The position numbers were made by a program, and so were the translations under genes. From Chthoniobacter flavus Ellin428 (GTDB lineage: Bacteria; Verrucomicrobiota; Verrucomicrobiia; Chthoniobacterales; Chthoniobacteraceae): 56,828 nucleotides of DNA. Location of the stretch: positions 1-56,828 of the forward strand of contig NZ_ABVL01000035.1 of assembly GCF_000173075.1 (NCBI RefSeq), read 5' to 3'. Positions 43,401 through 50,062 of the stretch are shown piece after piece. The notes beneath the pieces were generated by a model. It searched no databases. It saw nothing but the letters and a program-made list of their open reading frames with translations, and was not told where the DNA came from. Every line of letters starts with the position of its first letter. The first letter of the stretch is position 1.

Positions 43401-45027
43401 CACTGGAAGCTTTCTCGGCAGCCCTGCCGTGGCTAATGGCGTGGTGTATGTGGTGAGTTCCACCCAGGTAAATGCCTATGACACCGGTTCCGGCGCTCTA
43501 TTGGGATCCTATCTCACCGGTGACAGCAATCTTTCCGGGCAGCCGATCGTCACCAACGATTCCCTCATCGTCTACTCGAGTACGGCCACGTATATCTTCG
43601 ACCTCACCACGCGCACCCTGCGGCAGACCTTGCCTCACGGGGGCACAGCCTCGCTGGCGAATAACGTCCTCTATCTGATGGGTTCGGATGGCATCGTCCG
43701 GAGTTATATCCAACCGGGCAGCCCGGCGACCGATACGGCGATCACGCAAACCATCAGTCCCAGCACCGCGACGAGTGGCACTAATGTCACGATCCTCCTC
43801 ACCGCGACCAATAATGGCCCCAACGTGGCTTCAGCAGTCGTGGTCCGCGACACGATCCCATCTGGTCTCACGTTCGTGTCGGCCATTTCGTCGCAAGGCA
43901 CCTGTACCCAGAGCAACGGCAAAGTCACCTGCAACCTGGGCGATCTTAACGATGGCGTGAGCGCCACGGTCACGATCGTGGCGCGCAGTTTTGGCGGTAC
44001 GAATGTGCTTAATACGGCGACGATTACCTCGAGCACCTACGACACGATTAGCACCAACAACTCTTGTGCGGCCAGCGTCAATGGCACTCCTCCTACGGTC
44101 GTTACTTCGCCGACCACTCGATTTGCTTCCACCGTGGTGCTCAATGGTACGATCAATGCCAATGGCTTGAGCACGAGTGCCTCCTTCGACTATGGTCCGA
44201 CGGCCGCCTATGGATCCAGCGTGACGGCAAACCCGTCCAGCGTCACGGGCGCCACGACCACTTCGATCAGCGCCAATGTGACCGGGCTCCTTCCCAACAC
44301 GCTCTACTACGCCCGTGCGAAGGGACTCAGCAACGGCGGCCCGGCCTATGGTGCGCAAACGACTTTCACCACGCCCAATAATGTCTCCACGCTCTCGAAT
44401 CTGGCTCTGAGCGCCGGCACGCTCAGCCCGTCCTTCGCCACTGGCACCACGAGCTACAGTGTGAATGTGCTTCCGACCGTAACGACCATGGTCCTCACCC
44501 CGACGACCACGGATAGCAACGCTTTCGCCTACGTGAACGGCACCTGGGTGGTCAACGGTGCCAGCAGCAATCCGGTGACTCTTTCGATGGGCCGCAACAC
44601 GATCAACATCACCGTCATCTCCCAGGACAGCAGTACGCAATCGCACTATACCGTGGCCGTGACCCGCGATGATACCGTGATCGCGACGCAATCCGGTTCG
44701 CAGACCGTCAGCACCGGTGGTGACGCTACCTTCGCAGTGAGCGCCACCGGCACGGGGCCGTTCACCTATCAATGGTACTACAATGGCAACCCCATCACGA
44801 ACGCCACGGCTGCCACCTACACGATCAGCGACGCATCCCAAGGCGACGTCGGAAATTACTGGGTGGTGGTGACAAATACCTACGGTGCTACCACCTCCAG
44901 CATCTACACCCTGTCACTCTCGCAGGCGGTCCCGGCGATGCCTGCGTGGGGCTATGGCATTCTCTCCGCGCTGCTCTTGCTGGTCACCACGCGCGCCCTC
45001 GGGCGAAAGGGAGTGGTCGCGAATTAG
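37498..45027 (+). CDS. Giant exported sedolisin (S53) protease with propellers, Ig-like domains and IPTL-CTERM-like tail
   Basis: This 2509-aa secreted serine-carboxyl peptidase has a signal peptide (residues 18-40, LSPLWLTALVWLCFCVTGWSA) and a pro-kumamolisin domain at about 45-195. The S53 catalytic domain (about 210-565) carries Glu293 and Asp297 in GEVEVSLDIEM, oxyanion Asp373 in SASGDYDA, and nucleophile Ser477 in GGTSCAAPLW. There follow two YncE-like seven-blade propellers (about 775-1080 and 1205-1518), DUF11 domains (1081-1200 and 2080-2195), two Calx-beta-like sandwiches (1520-1715), a PQQ-type propeller (1718-2075), an Fn3-like part, a cadherin-like sandwich (2298-2393) and an Ig domain (2396-2470). 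The tail VPAMPAWGYGILSALLLL plus Arg/Lys is an IPTL-CTERM-type sorting signal. Pro-domain and protease suggest acid-type autoactivation. Confidence 0.9.
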   Translation: MPSSPFRATPAHPRPFRRALSPLWLTALVWLCFCVTGWSAELQKLHGHQPAALARLVPSGPLDDTQELNLTVALPLRNQATLTKLLQDISDPASPNYRHYLTPAQFAAQFGPTDADYQTVSKFATAHGLTVTATHSNRVLLDVKGKVGDIQKALHVTLHTYRHPTEGRQFFAPDAEPSVDLSVPILHIGGLDNYALPHPRYKLHPALPKGNAAPNAGTGTGGGYMGNDFRTAYVPGTSLTGAGQTLGLLQFDGYSASDITYYENAAGLPNVPLQNVLLDGFSGTPTGNGGEVEVSLDIEMAISMAPGLSKIIVYEAGPGGSWHDILNRMATDNLAKQISCSWYIPGGASDPVADTIFQQMATQGQSFFSASGDYDAFSGLIPFPGDSPYITQVGGTTLTTAGAGGAWSAEQVWNWGNGQGSGGGVSTQYSIPTWQQGISMTASQGSTFWRNVPDVALTADNIYVRADGVDHNVGGTSCAAPLWAAFTALVNQRAVTNGRATVGFLNPTLYTLGKGANSATDFHDIATGNNFNAGSPTKFSGVAGYDLCTGWGSPNGAALIDALAGPPDALQVSYLPFAAAGQVGGPFNPASQTYTVTNNGSTTINWSAAKTQPWTTLSSSNDTLGPGAHTTVTWSLASAANSLAAGTYGDKLTFTNTSTAVSQSVAMSLAVGPYVDHYAFSVIPSPQVLGSPFAVSITAMDANNLPVTAFTGMVNFTASGGNTVTPAASGNFVDGQWTGYVTISGSAGSTSLTAANAFGATGQSNSFTLTTPVISTLTLASNDLIYDPGTQKIYVSVASSDNTGRANTVTPLDPATQTLGTPISIGTNPSKLAVSDDNQFLYVSQLGAKAISRISLASQSVGLQFSVGSYDAEDIQVMPGSPHTIAVSLLSGGSSNFGAAIFDDAVERANIVDGLEIATSIAFGSSPGTLYGSDGSGRVTFNRFTVSSSGLTLLDQGVWSGGNGLSPHTTPGIKTAGSLIISTDGEVVDPVSRNRVATLPVPGLIDPDVAHGRIYCLEIGSDYSHDVLHVFNSTTYAEIGSLPVTVNGYPGSLIHWPGGVAFRTNNNQIYIINAALLAPVANTADLMVTQVTTPSATIGQNFTFTFYVTNNGPSAAANVSLRDNLPSGMTYVAATTTQGSMSASGGTVTANLGTLANGASATIAITVLPSNAGAFSNLGTISSTTTDPAGGNNTALQTGNVVSASTSSTQVSVLPLTANDLAYDPIRGVLYASIPSNAGALANTLAAIDPTTAGVTAFQFVGSNPSRLVCSSDNQSLYVSLRGANNVSRFNLSNRTIELQASLAVDQTSGFLTAADIAAVPQFPHSFAVHQNTSNAVKFGVAVYDDSIQRPTTAAALRLAGSITFGSSPGVLYDYNGAFTRFNVTPYGASQVDSNYNLISDGGSTIQSDGGFIYSSHGEVVNPQTDSLVTTIPGIPLGSRGCVDTVRNRLYYLLPSSGNTATLEAFDKTTYALTDSATINGISSSVTLSSLVRCGGHRLAFLTTDGNIFIVDDEKLVPSVLAITVPQTTIEGAGTLVAAGTVSVSEPQTFDTFVTLVSSNPSKIGVPATVTIRAGQLSASFNATVVDNAILDGPKSVNISASATGFPTVAGTIEVKDNELASFSISLPANFTQGTTAQGTVTISAPAANDIVVALSSNSSLVSVPATVTILAGQTSATFTATILEAGQIVGPQSAVVTAHVDGWTDGGSSSTVVDNQNTASWPGFGNGAGHTGYQPTTLGAAPFTAGWQALGISGTYSLNPVAVAGGNVFVTYSYPACYVSSLDAATGVELWRYTYTNGPFVDPPTYEAGNLFVRRGTSSSPGNDAALWCFNPSTGSVVWTAPFDTQSVPSFGATAINGGVWMEAGYNGGLYGFNTADGSRRFTNTTIGLYDYWTPTYYNGLLYTWLGGQFQAYDLQTGAVLWADGIAPSPGSGGYSIPVIYQGRAFLVNSANFYAVDISTHAQAWSVTGSFLGSPAVANGVVYVVSSTQVNAYDTGSGALLGSYLTGDSNLSGQPIVTNDSLIVYSSTATYIFDLTTRTLRQTLPHGGTASLANNVLYLMGSDGIVRSYIQPGSPATDTAITQTISPSTATSGTNVTILLTATNNGPNVASAVVVRDTIPSGLTFVSAISSQGTCTQSNGKVTCNLGDLNDGVSATVTIVARSFGGTNVLNTATITSSTYDTISTNNSCAASVNGTPPTVVTSPTTRFASTVVLNGTINANGLSTSASFDYGPTAAYGSSVTANPSSVTGATTTSISANVTGLLPNTLYYARAKGLSNGGPAYGAQTTFTTPNNVSTLSNLALSAGTLSPSFATGTTSYSVNVLPTVTTMVLTPTTTDSNAFAYVNGTWVVNGASSNPVTLSMGRNTINITVISQDSSTQSHYTVAVTRDDTVIATQSGSQTVSTGGDATFAVSATGTGPFTYQWYYNGNPITNATAATYTISDASQGDVGNYWVVVTNTYGATTSSIYTLSLSQAVPAMPAWGYGILSALLLLVTTRALGRKGVVAN

Positions 45028-45103
45028 GCGGCGTTTACGGATTCCAAAGCCGGGGGAGGGAGGCGCAAACGAAGTAGACAAGGGATCGCCGTCCTACAAA
45101 TAA

Positions 45104-45151
45104 CTCTCTGCGCCGGACGTGCAGCTCGCCGAGTCCCACGACTTCCGATGA
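45104..45151 (+). pseudogene. Remnant of a second dnaE2 gene (last 15 codons and stop)
   Basis: Read in frame, this gives LSAPDVQLAESHDFR and TGA. The dnaE2 gene at 37151-37198 ends LPAPEMQLAESHDFR and TGA. At DNA level the 48 bases differ at about eight positions, most of them silent third positions, so the piece diverged while still coding. It begins directly after a TAA, has no upstream dnaE2 sequence and is followed by the clcA-side terminator. Confidence 0.75.
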
Positions 45152-45158
45152 AAAAGAA

Positions 45159-45186
45159 AAGGGACGGCTGAGGTCAGCCGTCCCTT
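45159..45186 (-). terminator. Rho-independent terminator of clcA
   Basis: A perfect 12-bp stem (AAGGGACGGCTG / CAGCCGTCCCTT) with an AGGT loop is followed on the minus strand by TTTTCTTTTTC, placed 31 bases after the clcA stop. On the plus strand it would also serve the gene upstream. Confidence 0.9.
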
Positions 45187-45216
45187 GGATTGGATTATCT
45201 GTTTTTCCGGCGCCGT

Positions 45217-47007
45217 TTAAGCAGCCGTGGCGTCCGAGGTCACGCCGTCGAGGCCGAAGCCGCGTTCGCGGATTTCTTCTTCCTCGTAGTAGTTCTGCCG
45301 GGCGGCAAGGATGCCGGCGCGGCCGAGATAGCCGACGACCTTGTTGACGTCATGGCGATCCACCACCGGCAGACGGCCGAGGTTGTGCTTGAGCATCTTG
45401 GCGATGGCGTCGTACAACGTTTCATCCGCAAAGGTGACGACGGGATTGCGCGTCCCGGCCTCGAGGACCGTGAGGGTTTCCAACGAACGCTGCTCGAGCG
45501 CGCGGACCACGTCGCTGCGGGTGATGATCCCGACGAGGCGTTGCTGCTCGTCGACGAGCAACGTGCCCTGGCGGCGGGACAGCGCGGGATCGCTGGCGGC
45601 GATGCGGGCCGAGTATTCGCGCAACGGCGTAGCCGCCGAAATCATGGGGATCTCTTCGCCCATCACTTCGCCGACGCGCATCATCTCGAAGAGGTCGACG
45701 CTGTATTCGCGGGCGATGTGCTGGCCGCGGCGGGCGAGCTTTTCCGTGAGGATGGAGCGCTTGAGCAGCAGCACCGTCACGCCCAGGCCGGCAACGGAGC
45801 CGCAGAAGAGCGCGGGCAGGGAGTTGAAGTCGTGGGTCAATTCCAGCAGGAAGAACATGCCGGTCAGCGGCGAGCGCATCGTGCCACCCATCATCGCGGC
45901 CATGCCGACCGCGGCCCAAAGACCGACGTCACCGCCGGGCGCCCACTGGCCCACCAGCGCGCCCATGGCGCCACCGATGATGAGCAACGGGGCGAGCACA
46001 CCGCCGGAAGTGCCGGAACCGAGGGATATGGCCCAGACGAGCGCCTTGGCAATCACGAGACCGAGCAAGGCGCCGCCGATGATATCGCCCCGCAACAAGC
46101 CGTGAATGAATTCATAACCGACACCGAGCACGCGCGGGTCGAGCCATCCGCCGATACCCACGAAGACGGCGCCGATGGCCGGCCACCACATCCAGTGAAT
46201 CGGGATCTTGGCGAACAAGTCCTCGAAGAAATAGACCATCAACGTGAGGAGGCCGGAACCAAAACCCACCGCAATGCCGATGAGGATCGCCACGCCCAGG
46301 GCATTCGCGCCCAAAGCGGCGTGCGGCACCACTGGGAAAATCGGTCCGCTGCCGAGGAGCGGCACCCGCAGGACGGCCGCGACCAAAGCCGCCGCCGCCA
46401 CGGGAATGAACGAGCGCGGCCTCCATTCGAAAAGGAGCAGTTCCACCGCGAGAAGCGTCCCGGCGATCGGGGTGGCGAAGACCGCCGACATACCGGCTGC
46501 GGCGCCCGCAACGAGCAGCGTTTTGCGCTCGGCAGCAGTAAGATGAAAAAGCTGCGCGATCATGGAACCGAACGCACCGCCAGTCATGATGATCGGGCCT
46601 TCCGCACCGAACGGACCACCGGTGCCGATCGACACCGCCGACGAGATCGGTTTCAAAATCGCCACCTTCGGTTGAATGAGGCTGCGTCCGAGCAGGATGG
46701 CCTCGAGCGCTTCTGGGATGCCATGTCCGCGAATCTTTTCCGACCCGTAGCGCGCCATCAGCCCGATGATCAAGGCGCCGGCCACCGGCGCGAGGATCAC
46801 CCACATGCCGAGGTGATGACCCGTGAGCGGATGCAACACCGCGTCGTATTGCTGGAAGAAGACGTAATTGGTAATGACTGCGATGAGCCAAAGCAGTGCT
46901 TTGGCCACGACCGCGCTGATGGCGCCGATCGGTAAAGCGAGTCCAATAAGCAGGAGCATCCGGTGATTTGTCCGGAAGTCGCCGAGTGAAGAATGAGGCG
47001 TAGACAT
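45217..47007 (-). CDS. clcA: ClC-family chloride channel/antiporter with CBS pair
   Basis: This 596-aa inner-membrane protein has about 18 hydrophobic segments and the three ClC anion-pathway motifs: GHGIPEAL, GPFGAEGPIIM with the gating Glu in GAEGP, and GSGTSGGVLAPLL. Glu in LLLFEWRPRSF is at the position of the proton-path Glu of bacterial exchangers, so H+/Cl- antiport is likely. Two CBS domains at about 455-585 (VMGEEIPMISAATPLREYS; DAIAKMLKHNLGRLPVVDR) suggest nucleotide regulation. The N-terminal MSTPHSSLGDF start at 47007 fits. It is monocistronic, with a clear terminator downstream. Confidence 0.92.
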   Translation of the reverse strand: MSTPHSSLGDFRTNHRMLLLIGLALPIGAISAVVAKALLWLIAVITNYVFFQQYDAVLHPLTGHHLGMWVILAPVAGALIIGLMARYGSEKIRGHGIPEALEAILLGRSLIQPKVAILKPISSAVSIGTGGPFGAEGPIIMTGGAFGSMIAQLFHLTAAERKTLLVAGAAAGMSAVFATPIAGTLLAVELLLFEWRPRSFIPVAAAALVAAVLRVPLLGSGPIFPVVPHAALGANALGVAILIGIAVGFGSGLLTLMVYFFEDLFAKIPIHWMWWPAIGAVFVGIGGWLDPRVLGVGYEFIHGLLRGDIIGGALLGLVIAKALVWAISLGSGTSGGVLAPLLIIGGAMGALVGQWAPGGDVGLWAAVGMAAMMGGTMRSPLTGMFFLLELTHDFNSLPALFCGSVAGLGVTVLLLKRSILTEKLARRGQHIAREYSVDLFEMMRVGEVMGEEIPMISAATPLREYSARIAASDPALSRRQGTLLVDEQQRLVGIITRSDVVRALEQRSLETLTVLEAGTRNPVVTFADETLYDAIAKMLKHNLGRLPVVDRHDVNKVVGYLGRAGILAARQNYYEEEEIRERGFGLDGVTSDATAA

Positions 47008-47179
47008 TGAAGGTCAATCCTACCGCAAACGCGAAATCGTTCCAGTACGTATTAATTTCGCGTTGCCACGCATGTGCAACAATCGGGAATTAGTAGTACC
47101 CGGTTTGCCTAACACCGAACCATCGCTCCAGCGGCGCCTAAGACGCTTCGACTTGCCGCCTCTCCACAGAGGTGAAAAA

Positions 47180-48055
47180 TCAATGTCCGCCCGTCGGTTT
47201 GACTTTGGCGATCATCTCCCGCTGCGCCTTTTCCTGGTCCGCGGCGGCGGCCTGGATTTTTTTCACGAGGTCGTTGAAAGAGGACAGCGTGGCATCGTCC
47301 TGGAAGCGAAGGCGCCCGCTGGCTTCGTTGCGCTCCCATTTGCCCCAGTTCTTGTCCAGCAGGTCGAGCACGGCGAGGGCGGACTCTCCGAGTGTCTGGT
47401 CGCACTGGCGCACGCGCATCTGCAATGGCCGCAATTCGGCCTGGCTCTTTTGGTAGCCTTGCAAAGTCTGGTCGCGGTTGAAGGGCGGCACTTTCTCCGC
47501 TTCCAGTTCAGCGCGCAAAAGGTCTTCGCCGTGTTGGAGGATGTCGATGAGCTTGGCGTTCGCCGCGAGAAAATCGCGGATGATCTGGCGGTGTTGCTCG
47601 ATGGTCGCGCGGTCCGAGATGTCGAAGCTCAGCACCTTCGCCTGCATCAGCTTGTCCATCTCCGTGCTGTAGTTCTGGAGATTCGCCTGGATCTTGCCGA
47701 GGTAGTTGGCCATGGCGCGAGTCGCGGCGGCGTCGGCCCCGCTCAAGTGCGTGGCGGATTGTCCGAGCTGATCCTTGATGCGCCCAAGGGAGGCATTGCC
47801 ATCCGCGAGATTCCCGTCCCGAATCGAATCGGCCATCTTCACGCGTTCTTCCGCCGCGCTTTTCTCGATCTTGGCGATCTCTTCGCGTTTGACGACCTGC
47901 TGCTTCACGAAAACGGTTACGCCGGTGACGATGCCGACGATCATCACCAATCCGATGAGGCTGCACGCGACGATGAGCCCCGTATAGGACTTCCGCGCCG
48001 GCACGGGAGGCGGTCCGGATGGCTCTGGTGGAGGAGGCGGGGGCGGGTAGTTCAT
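47180..48055 (-). CDS. Membrane-anchored coiled-coil protein, unknown
   Basis: This 291-aa protein begins with a proline-rich cytosolic tail (MNYPPPPPPPEPSGPPPVP), then one transmembrane helix (YTGLIVACSLIGLVMIVGIVTGVTVF, given in outline), then a long charged alpha-helical domain rich in Ala, Glu, Lys and Gln (EEIAKIEKSAAEERVKMADS to the end). I do not recognise the family; the outline resembles DUF3053-like lipoproteins only loosely. The ATG at 48055 is chosen because nine residues further upstream are unlike an N-terminus. It is divergent from the flavin reductase gene. Confidence 0.6.
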   Translation of the reverse strand: MNYPPPPPPPEPSGPPPVPARKSYTGLIVACSLIGLVMIVGIVTGVTVFVKQQVVKREEIAKIEKSAAEERVKMADSIRDGNLADGNASLGRIKDQLGQSATHLSGADAAATRAMANYLGKIQANLQNYSTEMDKLMQAKVLSFDISDRATIEQHRQIIRDFLAANAKLIDILQHGEDLLRAELEAEKVPPFNRDQTLQGYQKSQAELRPLQMRVRQCDQTLGESALAVLDLLDKNWGKWERNEASGRLRFQDDATLSSFNDLVKKIQAAAADQEKAQREMIAKVKPTGGH

Positions 48056-48149
48056 GGACGTCAAGGAAAGCCCGGGGTCCATGGCTGCACAAGGGCGAAG
48101 CGGGCGGATTTCCCAGTCGCATCGCCGGGCAATAGCGTATCAATGGGGC

Positions 48150-48752
48150 ATGGAACTCGATCTTGTCGGAAAACACGCGGACCGCGCTTATGCCGTGCTG
48201 GCGTCACTCATCACGCCACGTCCCATCGCCTGGGTCACTACGATGAGCCCCGAGGGGAAGGTGAACGCCGCTCCTTTCAGCTTCTTCAATGTGCTCGGTG
48301 ACGAGCCGCCGATCGTCGGCTTCTGCCCGGGCGACCGCGACGAAGGAACGCCCAAGGACACAGCGCGCAATGTGCGGCTGACGCACGAGTTCGTGGTGAA
48401 CCTCGTGGACGAAGGAGTCGCCGAGGCGATGAACAAGACGTCCGCGACCGTGCCCTACGGGACGGATGAACTCGCGCTGGCTGGGCTGACCACGGCGCCG
48501 TCTTCAGTAGTCAAGGCGCCGCGCATTGCCGAGGCGCCGGCCAGCTTCGAATGCGAGGAATGGGGCACGCTGCAGATTGGCGCCAACCGGCTGATCATCG
48601 GCCTGGTAAAGCGGGCGCACATCCGCGATTCGCTCTTCGATCCGGAGACCATGCGGGTCCGCACCGAGGACTTCCAGGTCATCGGCCGCATGGCCAGCCC
48701 GCACTGGTACTGCCATACCCGCGACCGCTTCGAGATGGTGCGCCCGAAGTAA
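48150..48752 (+). CDS. Flavin reductase family protein (FMN-binding split barrel)
   Basis: This 200-aa protein has YAVLASLITPRPIAWVTTMS, then NAAPFSFFNVLGDEPPIVGF and the segment DTARNVRLTHEFVVNLVDE, the standard conserved blocks of the flavin reductase-like/DUF447-type split barrel that binds FMN. Such proteins reduce FMN with NAD(P)H for a partner oxygenase or act on unknown substrates. No partner is adjacent. The frame is open upstream to 48054, but the conserved N-terminus begins at the ATG at 48150. Confidence 0.85.
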   Translation: MELDLVGKHADRAYAVLASLITPRPIAWVTTMSPEGKVNAAPFSFFNVLGDEPPIVGFCPGDRDEGTPKDTARNVRLTHEFVVNLVDEGVAEAMNKTSATVPYGTDELALAGLTTAPSSVVKAPRIAEAPASFECEEWGTLQIGANRLIIGLVKRAHIRDSLFDPETMRVRTEDFQVIGRMASPHWYCHTRDRFEMVRPK

Positions 48753-48804
48753 GGAATTTATTCGATAATCGGACGGGTTTCGGGGTTGATATCAATATCT
48801 CCCC

Positions 48805-50058
48805 ATGACCGCCCTCCCCGCTGCTGCCGCGGATCCCCTCGCGCCCCTGCCTGCTGCCCGGGTGTCCGCTCCCACTACCCCTGCACCCGCCTCGGTCCGC
48901 CTCGGCTCGATCGACGCCTATCGCGGGCTCGTGATGTTCCTGCTCCTGGCCGAGCAATTCCGCACGGCCAGCGTCGCCAAGGCGCTGCCGGACTCGAGCT
49001 TCTGGCGCTTTCTCGCCACTCAACAGGAGCACGTCACCTGGACCGGCGCGGTGTTGCACGACATGATCCAGCCGTCGTTCTCCTTTCTGGTCGGCGTGGC
49101 GCTGCCCTTTTCCATCGGCAATCGCCGGGCGCGGGGACAATCACCCGAGGCGACGACCGGCCATGCCTTCCTGCGCGCGCTCATTCTCGTCCTGCTCGGG
49201 ATCTTCCTGCGCTCCACCGGGCATTCGCAGACCAATTTCACCTTCGAGGACACGCTGACCCAGATCGGCCTCGGCTACGGGTTCCTCTACCTAATCGCCC
49301 TGCGCTCGGTGCGGGTGCAGTGGATCGCGCTCGTCGTCATCCTCGTCGGCTACTGGCTGGCCTTCGCGCGCTGGCCTTTGCCGGGAGAGGATTTCGATTG
49401 GGTGCACGCGGGGGTGACACCGGATTTCGCCGGCAACGCCAGCGGCTTCGCCGCGCATTGGAACAAGAACACGAATCTCGCGTGGGCTTTCGACCGCTGG
49501 TTCCTGAATCTCTTTCCCCGCGAGAAGCCGTTCCTCTTCAACCAGGGCGGCTACGCGACGCTCAGCTTCATCCCCACGCTGGGCACGATGATTCTCGGCC
49601 TGCTGGCCGGCGAAGTCATCCGCAGTCCGCGCCGCGATTCGGAAAAAATGGGCTGGCTGCTGATGGCGGCGGTCGTTTGCGTCGGGCTCGGCTGGCTGCT
49701 CGGCGCGACGGGCGTCTGCCCGGTGGTGAAGCGTGTCTGGACGCCCTCGTGGGTGCTCTTCAGCGGCGGGTGGTGCTTCTTCGCGACGGCGTTGTTTTAC
49801 CGGATCATCGACCTGAGCGGTTACCGGCGCTGGGCCTTTCCGCTCATTGTCATCGGGATGAACTCCATCGCCATCTACGTGATGGATCATCTCTTCCCGA
49901 GCTTCATCCGCGACGCGTGGCGCACGCATGTCGGCGCGAATACCTTCAAGGTATTCGGCCCGGCCTATGAGCAATTCCTGCTCGGCACCTGCGTGGTCGT
50001 CACGCTCTGGCTCATCCTCTACGCGATGTACCGGAAGAAGATCTTCCTGCGGATTTAG
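48805..50058 (+). CDS. DUF5009 / HGSNAT-like membrane acyltransferase
   Basis: This 417-aa polytopic protein has about ten to eleven transmembrane helices and the opening RLGSIDAYRGLVMFLLLAEQ characteristic of the heparan-alpha-glucosaminide N-acetyltransferase catalytic family (DUF5009/DUF1624). Further conserved parts are GAVLHDMIQPSFSFLVGVAL and the C-terminal FPLIVIGMNSIAIYVMDHL. Bacterial members are thought to transfer acetyl groups across the membrane onto sugars. The location 52 bases after the flavin reductase suggests possible co-transcription, but the functions do not obviously connect. An unusually long Ala/Pro-rich N-terminus (about 30 residues) precedes the family start. Confidence 0.85.
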   Translation: MTALPAAAADPLAPLPAARVSAPTTPAPASVRLGSIDAYRGLVMFLLLAEQFRTASVAKALPDSSFWRFLATQQEHVTWTGAVLHDMIQPSFSFLVGVALPFSIGNRRARGQSPEATTGHAFLRALILVLLGIFLRSTGHSQTNFTFEDTLTQIGLGYGFLYLIALRSVRVQWIALVVILVGYWLAFARWPLPGEDFDWVHAGVTPDFAGNASGFAAHWNKNTNLAWAFDRWFLNLFPREKPFLFNQGGYATLSFIPTLGTMILGLLAGEVIRSPRRDSEKMGWLLMAAVVCVGLGWLLGATGVCPVVKRVWTPSWVLFSGGWCFFATALFYRIIDLSGYRRWAFPLIVIGMNSIAIYVMDHLFPSFIRDAWRTHVGANTFKVFGPAYEQFLLGTCVVVTLWLILYAMYRKKIFLRI

Positions 50059-50062
50059 AATC

